From contig NZ_LR701479.1 in the NCBI RefSeq assembly GCF_902498745.1, forward strand, positions 996,292-1,060,291: a stretch of 64,000 bases of DNA. Reading direction: 5' to 3'. The translations under genes were made by a program, and so were the position numbers. Positions within the stretch are counted from its first letter, which is position 1. Every line of letters starts with the position of its first letter. The notes below the pieces were generated by a model. The model worked only from the letters and a program-made list of their open reading frames with translations. It was not told where the DNA came from and did not search any database. Source of the DNA: Erythrobacter sp. EC-HK427. GTDB lineage: Bacteria > Pseudomonadota > Alphaproteobacteria > Sphingomonadales > Sphingomonadaceae. This document shows, piece after piece, positions 43,905 through 52,511 of the stretch.

Positions 43905-45350
43905 ATGGGAATAGGACGCAAGGCTCTCGGCTTGCTCACCAGTGCAAGCCTGCTGACGGGTACGGTTGATCCCGAGACTCTGAAAGACGCTTTGCTGCGC
44001 GCCTATGAAACCAATCCCACGCTGGCCGCCGCGCGCGCGCAGCAGCGGGCGACGGACGAGACGGTGACGATCCAGCGCGCCCAAGGGCTTCCCTCCGCCG
44101 GGATTTCGGGCCGCTATTCGGAGCTGATCCAGCAAAGCTCGCCCGCGATTGTTTCGCCCGAACGCATCTTCAACGGCAATCTCAACGCCTCGGTGCCGAT
44201 TTATAGTGGCGGAGCGGTGCGCAACGGCGTGCTTGCTGCGGAGAACCGTGTCGAGGCAGGCCGTGCCGATTTGCGCGGCACCGAAAGCGCGATCTTCTCG
44301 GCGGTGGTTGCCGCCTATATGGACGTTATCCTGAACGAGGCGCTGGTCGATCTGTCGCTGAACAATGTCGCGGTGCTCGAAGTCAATCTCGAAGCCACCC
44401 GTGACCGGTTCGAGATTGGCGATCTCACCCGCACCGATATCGCCCAGTCCGAAAGCCGCCTCGCGCTTGCCAGAGGGTCGCTCGAATCCGCAGAGGCGGG
44501 GCTGATCCAGGCGCGGGAGAACTATATCGCCCTGACCGGCGCCGCGCCGGTTGATTTGCAGGCGCCTCCGCCGCTCCCCGGCCTCCCGGCAAGCGCCGAT
44601 GACGCGGTGGATGTCGCGCTGGTACACAATCCCGACCTGATCGCCGCGCGCGAGCGGGCAGAGGCGTCTGGCTTTGACATCGCAGTGGCCGGTTCGGGCC
44701 GCTTGCCCAGTGTAAGCGCGTTCAGCCAGGTCGATTACACCAATTTCCTCGGCACGCTTGGCGCGGGCAGCAATAGCGGCACCGATGTGACCGCAGGCGT
44801 TTCGGTCAGCATTCCGCTGTTCCAGGGCGGCCAAGTCGCGGCACGGCAGCGGCAAGCCACTGCGCAGGCGCAGGCCGCGCTGGAAAATGTCTATGCCGTC
44901 GAGCGCGGCGTTATCGCGCAGGTGCGCGCGGCCTTTTCCAGCTGGCGCGCATCGCTGCGAATCATCGAATCGAGCGAGATTGCGGTTGATGCGGCCGAGC
45001 TGAGCCTCGAAGGCGTGCGCGCGGAGAACTCGGTCGGCAACCGCACCGTGCTCGATATTCTCGACGCACAGCAGGAATTGCTGCGGGCGCAGGTGCAATT
45101 GGTTACCGCGCGCCGCAACGCTTATGTCGCGGGTTTCACTCTGCTTGCCGCGATGGGCCGCGCGGAAGCGCGCGATCTCGGGCTGGAGGAAGAGGGCGTA
45201 CTGTACGATCCGCTCGACAATGCCGAGCGGGTGAACGGCATCATCTGGGATTGGCAACGCGACCCGGCGCCTCAGCCCGAAAGCACGCGCACCGTTGACA
45301 TTCCGGCGCAAGATGCGGAGATATCGCGCTCCACAGCATCGGGGGATTGA
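43905..45350 (+). CDS. tolC: TolC-type outer membrane channel
   Basis: 481 residues with two TolC/OEP halves: ETLKDALLRAYETNPTLAAARAQQRATDE, PRLPSAGISGRY-like strands, YMDVILNEALVDLSLNN, DRFEIGDLTRTDIAQSESRLALARGSL, and the second half with ERAEASGFDIAVAGSGRLPSVSAF, QAALENVYAVERGVIAQVRAAFSSW. It makes the trans-envelope tunnel of type I secretion and efflux pumps. The signal peptide is short and lacks an obvious AxA cleavage site. Confidence 0.93.
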   Translation: MGIGRKALGLLTSASLLTGTVDPETLKDALLRAYETNPTLAAARAQQRATDETVTIQRAQGLPSAGISGRYSELIQQSSPAIVSPERIFNGNLNASVPIYSGGAVRNGVLAAENRVEAGRADLRGTESAIFSAVVAAYMDVILNEALVDLSLNNVAVLEVNLEATRDRFEIGDLTRTDIAQSESRLALARGSLESAEAGLIQARENYIALTGAAPVDLQAPPPLPGLPASADDAVDVALVHNPDLIAARERAEASGFDIAVAGSGRLPSVSAFSQVDYTNFLGTLGAGSNSGTDVTAGVSVSIPLFQGGQVAARQRQATAQAQAALENVYAVERGVIAQVRAAFSSWRASLRIIESSEIAVDAAELSLEGVRAENSVGNRTVLDILDAQQELLRAQVQLVTARRNAYVAGFTLLAAMGRAEARDLGLEEEGVLYDPLDNAERVNGIIWDWQRDPAPQPESTRTVDIPAQDAEISRSTASGD

Positions 45351-45803
45351 ATGCGGCAGCAAGGCGAACCGTCGGTCGAGGAAATCCTCGAATCGATCAA
45401 GCGCGTGATGGAACGCGATGATCGCGATCTGGGCGAGTTTTTGCCCCGGCGCTCCGCCAGCGCGATCCCCTTGGACACCGCCACTGCCGCCGAACCCGAG
45501 GATGTGCTCGATCTCGCCGAAGCCGGATCGCCGCTGGAGGACGAGGACGACACCGCTTCCGAAGGTCCGCTGACGACCGATGAGGCCGCCGAGGCGATGC
45601 GCAAATCGCTCGCCGCGCTGGCCATGCTGTCCGAACCGCCCGCGCGCCCGCAAATCGTGCGGTCGGGCGAAACCTCGCTCGAAGGGATGGTGCGCGAAAT
45701 GCTCCGCCCGATGATGGCCCAATGGCTTGATACGCATCTTCCCGCGATTGTGGAGCGGATGGTCAAGGCCGAGATTGCCCGGATCGCGGGCAAGAAGCGC
45801 TGA
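45351..45803 (+). CDS. PopZ-like polar organising protein (DUF2497)
   Basis: 150 residues with the two ends of PopZ: N-terminal [14 protein letters not shown] and C-terminal [32 protein letters not shown], joined by a very acidic, low-complexity middle ([24 protein letters not shown]). In Caulobacter, PopZ forms a polar matrix that holds ParB-parS. ParA and parS sites lie about 15-18 kb away in this window. The ATG directly follows the tolC stop codon. Confidence 0.88.
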   Translation: MRQQGEPSVEEILESIKRVMERDDRDLGEFLPRRSASAIPLDTATAAEPEDVLDLAEAGSPLEDEDDTASEGPLTTDEAAEAMRKSLAALAMLSEPPARPQIVRSGETSLEGMVREMLRPMMAQWLDTHLPAIVERMVKAEIARIAGKKR

Positions 45804-46182
45804 TCCGCTGACCGGGGACACCGACAAAGCCGTTCTGGCCGAAAAGGCGCTCGCCCGCATCGGCGGGGATGCTATCGGGCAGCAAATCTTCCTGTGCGCC
45901 ATGTCGGAAAAGCAGTGCTGCTGCGATCGCGGCACGGGCGAGCTGTCGTGGGCCTATCTCAAAACGCGGCTGAAAGAGCTCGGGCTGGTCGGGAAAGGCG
46001 GCATCCAGCGCACCAAGGCCGATTGCCTGCAAATCTGTGTTGCTGGCCCCATCGCGGTCGTCTGGCCCGACAAGGTCTGGTACCATTCCTGCACGCCCGA
46101 AGTGCTGGAGCGGATCATTCAGGAGCATCTGATCGGCGGCGTGCCCGTGGAAGACTTCCGCATCGCGCCGCCGCAAGACTAA
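45727..46182 (+). CDS. (2Fe-2S) ferredoxin-domain protein
   Basis: Thioredoxin-like [2Fe-2S] ferredoxin: [75 protein letters not shown]. Cluster cysteines lie in the first segment and in CLQIC. The start is uncertain: the first in-frame start is TTG 45727, overlapping the popZ-like gene, while the conserved region begins near 45870. Probably an electron carrier or Fe-S-related factor. Confidence 0.8.
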   Translation: MIRIFPRLWSGWSRPRLPGSRARSADPLTGDTDKAVLAEKALARIGGDAIGQQIFLCAMSEKQCCCDRGTGELSWAYLKTRLKELGLVGKGGIQRTKADCLQICVAGPIAVVWPDKVWYHSCTPEVLERIIQEHLIGGVPVEDFRIAPPQD

Positions 46183-46192
46183 CGCCTAAGCG

Positions 46193-46531
46193 CTAATCCT
46201 CTTCGCGCCAGCCGAGCCTGCGCCGGTCGCGCGGAGGATTGGCCGGATCGAGGCTGTCGAGCGAATTGTCGACCGAGGCATCGTGCCCGGTGCCGTTGGA
46301 GAGAAACACCAAGCCCATCAGCGCGCTCATCAGCAGCATCGACGCGCCGATCCCCAGCGCGACCGCGATGAAGAAGTGCGGCGAGACATTGTCCGCCTGC
46401 GTGTAAATCACCAGCATGGCAATCGCCACGACCGCCACGGTGATGGTCAACATCAGCCGCATCAGCCAGCGATAGCGGGCCCAGGCATGGGCCGCGTTGA
46501 CAGGGTCTTCCAAGGGCGACTTGCCGTTCAT
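46193..46531 (-). CDS. Small two-helix membrane protein
   Basis: 112 residues with the segment EDPVNAAHAWARYRWLMRLMLTITVAVVAIAMLVIY, a second helix (FFIAVALGIGASMLLMSALMGLVFL) and a short polar C-tail. The AHAWARYRxLM segment recurs in unnamed sphingomonad membrane proteins. Start is ATG 46531 or ATG 46543. Function unknown. Confidence 0.65.
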   Translation of the reverse strand: MNGKSPLEDPVNAAHAWARYRWLMRLMLTITVAVVAIAMLVIYTQADNVSPHFFIAVALGIGASMLLMSALMGLVFLSNGTGHDASVDNSLDSLDPANPPRDRRRLGWREED

Positions 46532-46639
46532 GCGCGCGGCCATGAACCCGGCGGCCACGATTGGCAACCGGACAAAAGGGTGGGGATTTGCACAGACTCG
46601 GCAAATCGTGGCATTCTTCGCCCGAAGGGAGTTTGCCGT

Positions 46640-47068
46640 ATGACCATCGCCAGCATGATGGAGGGCCGCGATGAAGCGGTCGTCTCCTGTTCGCCCACCG
46701 ATACTGTGCAACACGCCGCCGCCCTGCTTGCCGAAATGCGCATCGGTGCCTTGCCGGTGATGGACGGGGACGCGGTGGCAGGCGTCTTTTCCGAGCGCGA
46801 CCTGCTCTATTGCATCGCCAAAGAAGGGGCAGCGGTTTTGACCCGCAATGTCGGCGAAGTGATGACCGCGCCCGCGATCACCATCGAACGCGGCGAGAAT
46901 GTCCTCACCGCCTTATCGATGATGACCCGCCGCCGAATCCGTCACCTCCCTGTGATGCATGGCGGAGGGATGGTGGGATTCGTCTCGATTGGCGATCTGG
47001 TGAAGTACCGGATGGATATGATCGAGGCCGAAGCGCAGCAGATGCGCGAATATATCACCACCGCCTGA
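46640..47068 (+). CDS. CBS domain pair protein
   Basis: 142 residues with two CBS motifs (SCSPTDTVQHAAALLAEMRIGALPVMDGD, AGVFSERDLLY; then GENVLTALSMMTRRRIRHLPVMHGGGMVGFVSIGDLVKYRM). Such stand-alone pairs bind adenine nucleotides and regulate partner proteins. Start ATG 46640 with AAGGGAG at a good distance. Divergent from the two-helix membrane protein. Confidence 0.93.
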   Translation: MTIASMMEGRDEAVVSCSPTDTVQHAAALLAEMRIGALPVMDGDAVAGVFSERDLLYCIAKEGAAVLTRNVGEVMTAPAITIERGENVLTALSMMTRRRIRHLPVMHGGGMVGFVSIGDLVKYRMDMIEAEAQQMREYITTA

Positions 47069-47098
47069 CTTGAGCGCGGGCAACGTGCGCACTACATC

Positions 47099-47431
47099 AT
47101 GGGAATGAACAACACCCTGACCCTCAGCGAATCTGCGGCTGCGCGGATTGCGAAAATCGCGGAAAAGCAGGGCAAGCCGGCTGTGCTGCGGCTGTCGGTC
47201 GAAGGCGGCGGCTGCTCGGGCTTCCAGTACAAGTTCGATCTGGGCGCGCCCGAAAGCGACGACATGGTGAGCGAAACCGCCGGGGTGAAGCTGGTGGTCG
47301 ATCCGGTCAGCCTTGATCTGGTGGCGGGCAGCGTGGTCGATTTCGTCGAGTCGCTCAGCGGCGCGGCGTTCCGCGTCGAAAACCCCAACGCCGCCGCAGG
47401 TTGCGGTTGCGGTTCCAGCTTCGGCATCTAA
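47099..47431 (+). CDS. erpA: Iron-sulfur insertion protein ErpA
   Basis: 110-residue A-type carrier, second in the window after SufA. Cysteines: GGGCSGFQYKF and the C-terminal CGCGSSFGI. The form LTLSESAAARIAKIAEKQGKPAVLRLSVEGGGCSG is that of ErpA, which delivers clusters to respiratory and isoprenoid enzymes. It lies just upstream of xthA, with 11 bases between. Confidence 0.92.
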   Translation: MGMNNTLTLSESAAARIAKIAEKQGKPAVLRLSVEGGGCSGFQYKFDLGAPESDDMVSETAGVKLVVDPVSLDLVAGSVVDFVESLSGAAFRVENPNAAAGCGCGSSFGI

Positions 47432-47442
47432 AGTCTTCGGCG

Positions 47443-48228
47443 ATGAAAATCGCCAGCTTCAATATCAACGGGATCAAGGCACGCCTGCCGCGCCTTAAGG
47501 AATGGCTCGCCGAAACGCGGCCCACGGTCGCTTGCCTGCAAGAGATCAAGACGCAGGATGACGGCTTTCCCACGAGCGAGTTCGAGGAACTCGGCTATCA
47601 GGCGATCTGGCACGGGCAGAAGAGCTTCAACGGCGTTGCCATTCTGGTTGACGGCGCAAAGCCGGTGGAAATGCGGCGCGGGCTTGGCATTGATGGCCCG
47701 AAGGACGGCGAAGGCGAGCAGGCGCGCTATCTCGAAGCCGATGTGAACGGCGTGCGCGTGGTCAATCTCTACCTGCCCAATGGCAATCCGCATCCGGGGC
47801 CGAAATTCGACTACAAACTCGCCTGGATGGAGATACTCCGCGCGCGGTTGCAGGACATCCTCGCCAGCGAGCAGCCAGCGGTTGTGGTCGGCGATTTCAA
47901 TGTGATCCCGCATGACCGTGATGTCTGGTCGGTCAAGGCGATGGCGTCTGACGCGCTGATGCAGCCTGCATCGCGCGACGCCTATTTCCGCATCCTCGGC
48001 GATGGCTGGACCGATGCGCTCGCCACCCGCAATCCGCGCGGTGGGGTGTGGACGTATTGGGATTACCAGGCGGGCGCGTGGCAGCGCGATCATGGCTTCC
48101 GCATCGATCACGCGCTGTTGTCACCCGAATGCGCGGACCGGCTGCTGGCAGCAGGCGTCGACAAAGACCACCGGGCGCGCGAAAAGGCCAGCGACCACGC
48201 GCCGGTGTGGGTGGAACTGCGCGACTAG
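47443..48228 (+). CDS. xthA: Exodeoxyribonuclease III
   Basis: 261-residue AP endonuclease / 3'-phosphodiesterase of base excision repair. MKIASFNINGIKARLPRL, CLQEIKTQDDGFP (catalytic Glu), VGDFNVIPHDRDVW (Asp, Asn), WTYWDYQAGAWQRDHGFRIDHAL and ASDHAPVW (catalytic His) are all present. Start ATG 47443 gives the usual N-terminus. Probably read together with erpA. Confidence 0.95.
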   Translation: MKIASFNINGIKARLPRLKEWLAETRPTVACLQEIKTQDDGFPTSEFEELGYQAIWHGQKSFNGVAILVDGAKPVEMRRGLGIDGPKDGEGEQARYLEADVNGVRVVNLYLPNGNPHPGPKFDYKLAWMEILRARLQDILASEQPAVVVGDFNVIPHDRDVWSVKAMASDALMQPASRDAYFRILGDGWTDALATRNPRGGVWTYWDYQAGAWQRDHGFRIDHALLSPECADRLLAAGVDKDHRAREKASDHAPVWVELRD

Positions 48229-48273
48229 GGGGCCGTTGGCGAACCCGCATCCGCAGGCTCGCCCGGCCACCCC

Positions 48274-48957
48274 TCAGCGATAGAAAATGTGATTGTCGAT
48301 CTGCGCGCGGCGCGACAACCGCCCGGCCCAGCTTGGGCGGACATGGGTCGCGTGGAAATACAGCGCGTCGCCCACCGGGCTTTCCCACAAATCGCCATGC
48401 GCAATGCGGGCAATCGCCTTGGCGCGCGTCCACGCGGCGGAGCCGGTGTTGGGCGAAGGGATGCTGCCGCCGCGCACGAAGGAGAATTGCGAAGGCTGGG
48501 TGACAACTGCGCAATAATCATCGGGAAAGCGGTTGCTTTCCGCCCGGTTGATGATGACACGGGCCACTGCGAGCTGGCCTTCGAGCGGTTCGCCGCGCGA
48601 TTCGAAATAGATTGCCTGGGCCAGGCACATCATCTCGCGCGACATGTCTTCGCTGGTGTCGATCTGCGCAACCAGCTGGCGCAGGCTTTCGGCGCTATAG
48701 GTGGCTTCTTCAGCCGCGGGCGTTTCCGGCGAATCCGGAATATCCTGCACCACTTCGCGCGGAACAAAGCGAATCTCCGGATCGGCTTCGGTTTGCGCGG
48801 TTTGAATCCGGGTGGATGCCGTTTCGGCCTGCTGCTGTTCGGCGGCGGCCAGCGCTCGGTCCTGCGCTGTAGCTCCACTGCTCACGGCGCCAAAGCTGCC
48901 GGCGAACAGGGTTGTTGCCAGGGCAATCGCCCCGACGCGTTTGGTAACAATTGTCAT
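48274..48957 (-). CDS. SleB-type cell wall hydrolase, exported
   Basis: 227 residues with a signal peptide ending near ATAQ, an acidic Gln/Glu-rich spacer, then the Hydrolase_2 (SleB) domain: CLAQAIYFESRGEPLEGQLAV, ARVIINRAESNRFPDDYCAVVTQPSQFSF, ALYFHATHVRPSW. The catalytic Glu is in FESRGE. Probably a lytic enzyme acting on peptidoglycan during growth. The 220-base gap upstream has no gene and probably holds its promoter. Confidence 0.9.
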   Translation of the reverse strand: MTIVTKRVGAIALATTLFAGSFGAVSSGATAQDRALAAAEQQQAETASTRIQTAQTEADPEIRFVPREVVQDIPDSPETPAAEEATYSAESLRQLVAQIDTSEDMSREMMCLAQAIYFESRGEPLEGQLAVARVIINRAESNRFPDDYCAVVTQPSQFSFVRGGSIPSPNTGSAAWTRAKAIARIAHGDLWESPVGDALYFHATHVRPSWAGRLSRRAQIDNHIFYR

Positions 48958-49180
48958 CGATCCCGTAACTCACGGCGGTGAGATGCCCGGCAAGTCTGCG
49001 GTCGCGGCCTGTTTGTGAGCCGTCTGTCTACCCGCGATCCGTCCCCAATGGACTTGCCTGCATTCTCCCCGTCTGCGCGCTGTCAAGCACCGCCGGAATG
49101 CGGAGCGAGACAACATACGCTTCTGTCGGAAAGTTGCGCGGCAGATAGCCGTGATGGTTTCACAGTCAACTAACGAAGAG

Positions 49181-49516
49181 TTAAAGCCCGATGAAACGTT
49201 CGGGATTTGCGACGTCCAGTTCGAGCTGCCACAGATCCGGGTCCTGCGCACTGCGGCGAGCGCAATATTGGGCAAATTCATATGGATTTTCAATGTCTTG
49301 CGTCTTGGAGAGGGTCCATCGACGGGACCCGTCCAATTGCGGCATCCGCTCATATGCGCGCAATTTTGTTCCATTCTCGCAACATATAAGCATTATGGTG
49401 CCCGCCTGCTTTTCACCTCTTGCGAGCACGGTGGCAAAGCCGCCTGCGGCCTGGACAGCGCGGATCAGGCCCTGCACTTCGAGTTGGGCGGGGAGCCGGT
49501 CATCCATGGTGCTCAC
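49181..49516 (-). CDS. DUF1491 family protein
   Basis: 111 residues. DDRLPAQLEVQGLIRAVQAAGGFATVLARGEKQAGTIMLICCENGTKLRAYERM matches the alphaproteobacterial DUF1491 family of unknown function. Its ATG overlaps the thioesterase stop by four bases, so it is translated after that gene. No cofactor or active-site motif is visible. Confidence 0.88.
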   Translation of the reverse strand: MSTMDDRLPAQLEVQGLIRAVQAAGGFATVLARGEKQAGTIMLICCENGTKLRAYERMPQLDGSRRWTLSKTQDIENPYEFAQYCARRSAQDPDLWQLELDVANPERFIGL

Positions 49517-50004
49517 TCCGGAACGCGGTATCCGGCAAGGCCGGACAGCGCGATATGGGAGCGCATGAAAGTGCCCGTGCCGCGCCCGATCTCCTCGCCT
49601 TCTTCATCCTGCAAATGCGCCTCTGCCACGAAAACACGGCGCTTGCCGCTGACCCAGCGGCCCTCGGCGATCACCTTCCCCTTACGCAGCGGCTTGGTGA
49701 AATGCAGGTTGAAACCAGTGGTGAGCAGGAAACGGTCGGATACCAGCGAATTGGCGGCGTAGAAGGCCGCATCGTCGAGCATTTTGAAATAGAGTGTGCC
49801 GTGCGTTGCGCCAGCGGCGTGGAAATACTCCTCGCCTGTCTCGAAAGTGATCCGCGCATGGCCGGGCGCAAGAATATCGAGCCGGGATGCAAACAGGCGG
49901 TTGATCGGCGCACCCGCGTAAAGCTGTTCCAGCGCCCGGAAATGCGCCGCTTCGCCCGTACCCGCCGCGCTCTCGGCCTCAGGCAGCGTCACGATCCGTC
50001 GCAT
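49513..50004 (-). CDS. PaaI-type hotdog thioesterase
   Basis: 163 residues with a hotdog domain: ARITFETGEEYFHAAGATHGTLYFKMLDDAAFYAANSL (long helix) and the strand pair LLTTGFNLHFTKPLRKGKVIAEGRWV. It is expected to hydrolyse acyl-CoA thioesters; substrate unknown. The start ATG 50004 overlaps the end of ptsN by 26 bases. Confidence 0.85.
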   Translation of the reverse strand: MRRIVTLPEAESAAGTGEAAHFRALEQLYAGAPINRLFASRLDILAPGHARITFETGEEYFHAAGATHGTLYFKMLDDAAFYAANSLVSDRFLLTTGFNLHFTKPLRKGKVIAEGRWVSGKRRVFVAEAHLQDEEGEEIGRGTGTFMRSHIALSGLAGYRVPE

Positions 50005-50440
50005 TGGAGAGCATGGCGTAAATCGCTTCGGGATTGGACATTTCGGTCAGCGCATCGTGGATCCGCTCGTCACGCACCAGCCGCGAAATCGCTGCGAGCG
50101 CGTGCAAATGCGTGGCCCCGCAATTTTCCGGCGACAGCAGCCCGATCACAAGATCCACCGGCAGCCCGTCCGCCGCGCCGAAATCGACCGGTTTGTGCGG
50201 CTTCAGCAGCGCGATGATCGGGCGCGAAATCCCCTCGATCCGGGCGTGGGGAATGGCCACGCCGCGGCCAAAGCCGGTGCTGCCGAGTTTTTCCCGCTCT
50301 TCCAGCTTTTCCTGCACGGTTTCTGCGTCAAGCTCCCACGCCCGGGCAAAGACCTGTGCCAGTTCGGCCAGAATCTCCGCCTTCGTCGCGGCGGCAACGA
50401 TGGCCACCGATTCGGGTTTGAGAAGATATTCAGCAGTCAT
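49979..50440 (-). CDS. ptsN: Nitrogen-regulatory PTS EIIA protein
   Basis: 153-residue EIIA-Ntr. The phosphorylated His65 is in FGRGVAIPHARIEG; LVIGLLSPENCGATHLHALAAISRLVRD is also typical. In alphaproteobacteria it is the last acceptor of the PTS-Ntr chain and regulates potassium uptake and kinases. Start ATG 50440 is the family N-terminus. It follows hpf, the usual hpf-ptsN order, though rpoN is not in front here. Confidence 0.93.
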   Translation of the reverse strand: MTAEYLLKPESVAIVAAATKAEILAELAQVFARAWELDAETVQEKLEEREKLGSTGFGRGVAIPHARIEGISRPIIALLKPHKPVDFGAADGLPVDLVIGLLSPENCGATHLHALAAISRLVRDERIHDALTEMSNPEAIYAMLSNATDRDAA

Positions 50441-50562
50441 TCTTCGTGTCTTCGGACGTTTTCGCACACTCGCACGACATCCCTTAGGATGTGTGAACCG
50501 CACCAAAACAAGGGTTTTTGGAACCGGTCGCGGCGCCCGTTAGCGGGCAGCGAGCGGCGCAG

Positions 50563-51132
50563 TCAGGACGGTTCGACCCACCCGATCGATCCGTCATCGC
50601 GGCGATAAACCATATTATGCCGCCCGGTTCCAGCATTTTTGAAGAACAGTGCACTGGTGTGCCGCAGATCGAGCAGCATCACCGCGTCCGAAACGCTGAC
50701 TTCGGGCACGTCGATCCGCGTTTCCGCAATTACCGGCGGCGCGTCGGCCACTTCGAGCTCTTCGACATCGGACTCTTCCGCAGCGAAGATCGTATAGGCG
50801 GCCTCTTCCTCGCGCGCGGCATATTGCGCCTGTTCGTGCCGGTCTTTCAACCGGCGCTTGTAGCGGCGCAGCTGCTTTTCGATTTTTTCCGCCGCCTGAT
50901 CGAACGCCAGATGCGCATCCTGCGCCTGGCCGTGGCTCTTGAGGATCAGCCCATGATTGACGTGCAGGACAATATCGGCGGCAAAGGCGCTCGCCGGAGC
51001 CTTGCCGAAAGTCACCGAAGATGAAAGCGCCCGACTGAAGTGCTTGTCGACAATGCTGGTCAGCCGTTCGGCGGCGTGTTCCTGCAAAGCGGTTCCGGTA
51101 TCGACCTGATGTCCCGACACGCGAATATCCAT
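50563..51132 (-). CDS. hpf: Ribosome hibernation promoting factor, long form
   Basis: 189 residues: N-terminal ribosome-binding domain (MDIRVSGHQVDTGTALQEHAAERL, then FGKAPASAFAADIVLHVNHGLILKSHGQAQDAHLAFDQAAEKIEKQLRRYKRRL) and C-terminal dimerisation domain (VSDAVMLLDLRHTSALFFKNAGTGRHNMVYRRDDGSIGWVEP). The long form pairs idle ribosomes into 100S particles. AAGGAG lies upstream of ATG 51132. Confidence 0.94.
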   Translation of the reverse strand: MDIRVSGHQVDTGTALQEHAAERLTSIVDKHFSRALSSSVTFGKAPASAFAADIVLHVNHGLILKSHGQAQDAHLAFDQAAEKIEKQLRRYKRRLKDRHEQAQYAAREEEAAYTIFAAEESDVEELEVADAPPVIAETRIDVPEVSVSDAVMLLDLRHTSALFFKNAGTGRHNMVYRRDDGSIGWVEPS

Positions 51133-51187
51133 GGGCGGCTTCTCCTTCTTGTTATCGTTGTGCTCACGCTGACATGGTGAGTGCGAC

Positions 51188-51874
51188 TCACGAGTTCCAG
51201 AGCGGGCTTTGGAGAGTTTCGAGAAAAGCGCGGTGCCGCGCAAGCTCTTCCGCGCTGGGCGCGTGGGGGCGCGGCGCGCGATACTCGCCAAGTTTGGGGA
51301 TGAAGACGGCGGTTTCGCTGCGCTGTTCCACGGTATTGTCTACCGCCAGCTGCAAGCCGATCTGCCGCCCGCCGGTCAGCTCAACATAGACCTGCGCCAA
51401 CAATTCGGCGTCGAGCAGCGCGCCGTGCAGCACGCGGTGCGAGCGATCGACACCGTAGCGGGTACACAAGGCGTCGAGCGAATGCTTCGCGCCGGGATGC
51501 CGCCGCCGGGCAATGGCGAGCGTATCGACCATGCGGTCATCGCCGATTCTGTAGTAGCCGCAGGCATCGAGCTCGGCATTGAGAAAGCCGAAATCGAACT
51601 GCGCATTATGCGCCACCAGCGGGGCATCACCGAGGAAGGCGAGCAAGTCTTCCGCCCGGTCGCGGAACAGCGGCTTGTCGGCGAGGAATTGCGCGGAGAG
51701 GCCGTGCACCCGCTCCGCCTCTACCGGCATATCGCGTTCGGGATTGAAATAGGCGTGAAAAGTCGCGCCCGTCAGCACGCGGTTGACCATTTCGATGCAG
51801 CCGATCTCCACCATCCGGTCGCCCGTGGCGGGATCGAGGCCGGTAGTTTCGGTGTCGAAGATGATTTCACGCAT
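51188..51874 (-). CDS. dnaQ: DNA polymerase III epsilon subunit (3'-5' proofreading)
   Basis: 228 residues with the DEDDh exonuclease residues: FDTETTGLDP, then HNAQFDFGFLNAELD, then HRVLHGALLDAELLAQVYVEL (His and Asp). Proofreading subunit of the replicase. Followed by no tau-type partner. It belongs to the maf-aroE-coaE-dnaQ block that usually lies near the chromosome origin in this class. Confidence 0.95.
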   Translation of the reverse strand: MREIIFDTETTGLDPATGDRMVEIGCIEMVNRVLTGATFHAYFNPERDMPVEAERVHGLSAQFLADKPLFRDRAEDLLAFLGDAPLVAHNAQFDFGFLNAELDACGYYRIGDDRMVDTLAIARRRHPGAKHSLDALCTRYGVDRSHRVLHGALLDAELLAQVYVELTGGRQIGLQLAVDNTVEQRSETAVFIPKLGEYRAPRPHAPSAEELARHRAFLETLQSPLWNS

Positions 51875-51893
51875 AAGCTACCCTATCGGCCTA

Positions 51894-52511
51894 TCAGCGT
51901 GCCGCATTCAAGTCGGCGCGGAGCTTCTCCACCAGAGTTTCGACCTGCTGGCGCGTTTTATCCAGAGTGCCGCCAGTATCTATGACATAATCGGCGCGGG
52001 CGCGCTTCGCCGCATCGGGCAATTGCAGCGCGAGAATATCGGCGAGCTTTTCCGGCGTCATCCCCTCGCGCGCCAGGGCACGGGCGCGCTGCACGTTCGC
52101 AGGGGCGGAGACGACGATGACCGCATCAATGCCCTGTGTGCCGGTCTTTTCGAACAACAGCGGAATATCGAACAGCACGAAGGGCGCGCTTTCGTGGGCG
52201 CGGAGGAAGGCTTCGCGCTGGCGGGCCACCGCCGGGTGAATCAGCGCTTCGAGCCGGGCGAGCTTGTCGCGGTCGCCGAACACGATGGCCCCAAGCACGC
52301 CGCGATTGACACCTTCGGGCCCGGTCGATCCAGGAAACATCGCTTCGATTTCGTCGACCAAAGCGCCGCCCGGCCCTTGCATCGCGCGCACCTGCGCATC
52401 GGCATCGAAAAGCGGCACGCCGACCTCGGCAAACATCGCCGCGACGGTGCTTTTGCCCATCGCAATCGAGCCGGTGAGGCCGAGAATGAAGGGGTGCGCG
52501 GCCTCGGTCAT
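51894..52511 (-). CDS. coaE: Dephospho-CoA kinase
   Basis: 205-residue P-loop kinase making coenzyme A from dephospho-CoA. P-loop GLTGSIAMGKSTVA, then FDADAQVRAMQGPGG and VLFDIPLLFEKTG are family motifs. Its ATG overlaps the aroE stop by four bases, so the whole block is translationally chained. Confidence 0.95.
   Translation of the reverse strand: MTEAAHPFILGLTGSIAMGKSTVAAMFAEVGVPLFDADAQVRAMQGPGGALVDEIEAMFPGSTGPEGVNRGVLGAIVFGDRDKLARLEALIHPAVARQREAFLRAHESAPFVLFDIPLLFEKTGTQGIDAVIVVSAPANVQRARALAREGMTPEKLADILALQLPDAAKRARADYVIDTGGTLDKTRQQVETLVEKLRADLNAAR

Noticed and set aside
43590-45935. A 781-codon open frame antisense to tolC and popZ.
   Set aside because: Its translation is His/Arg/Gly-rich with no domain; it is the usual shadow of GC-rich coding sequence, and both sense genes are clear.
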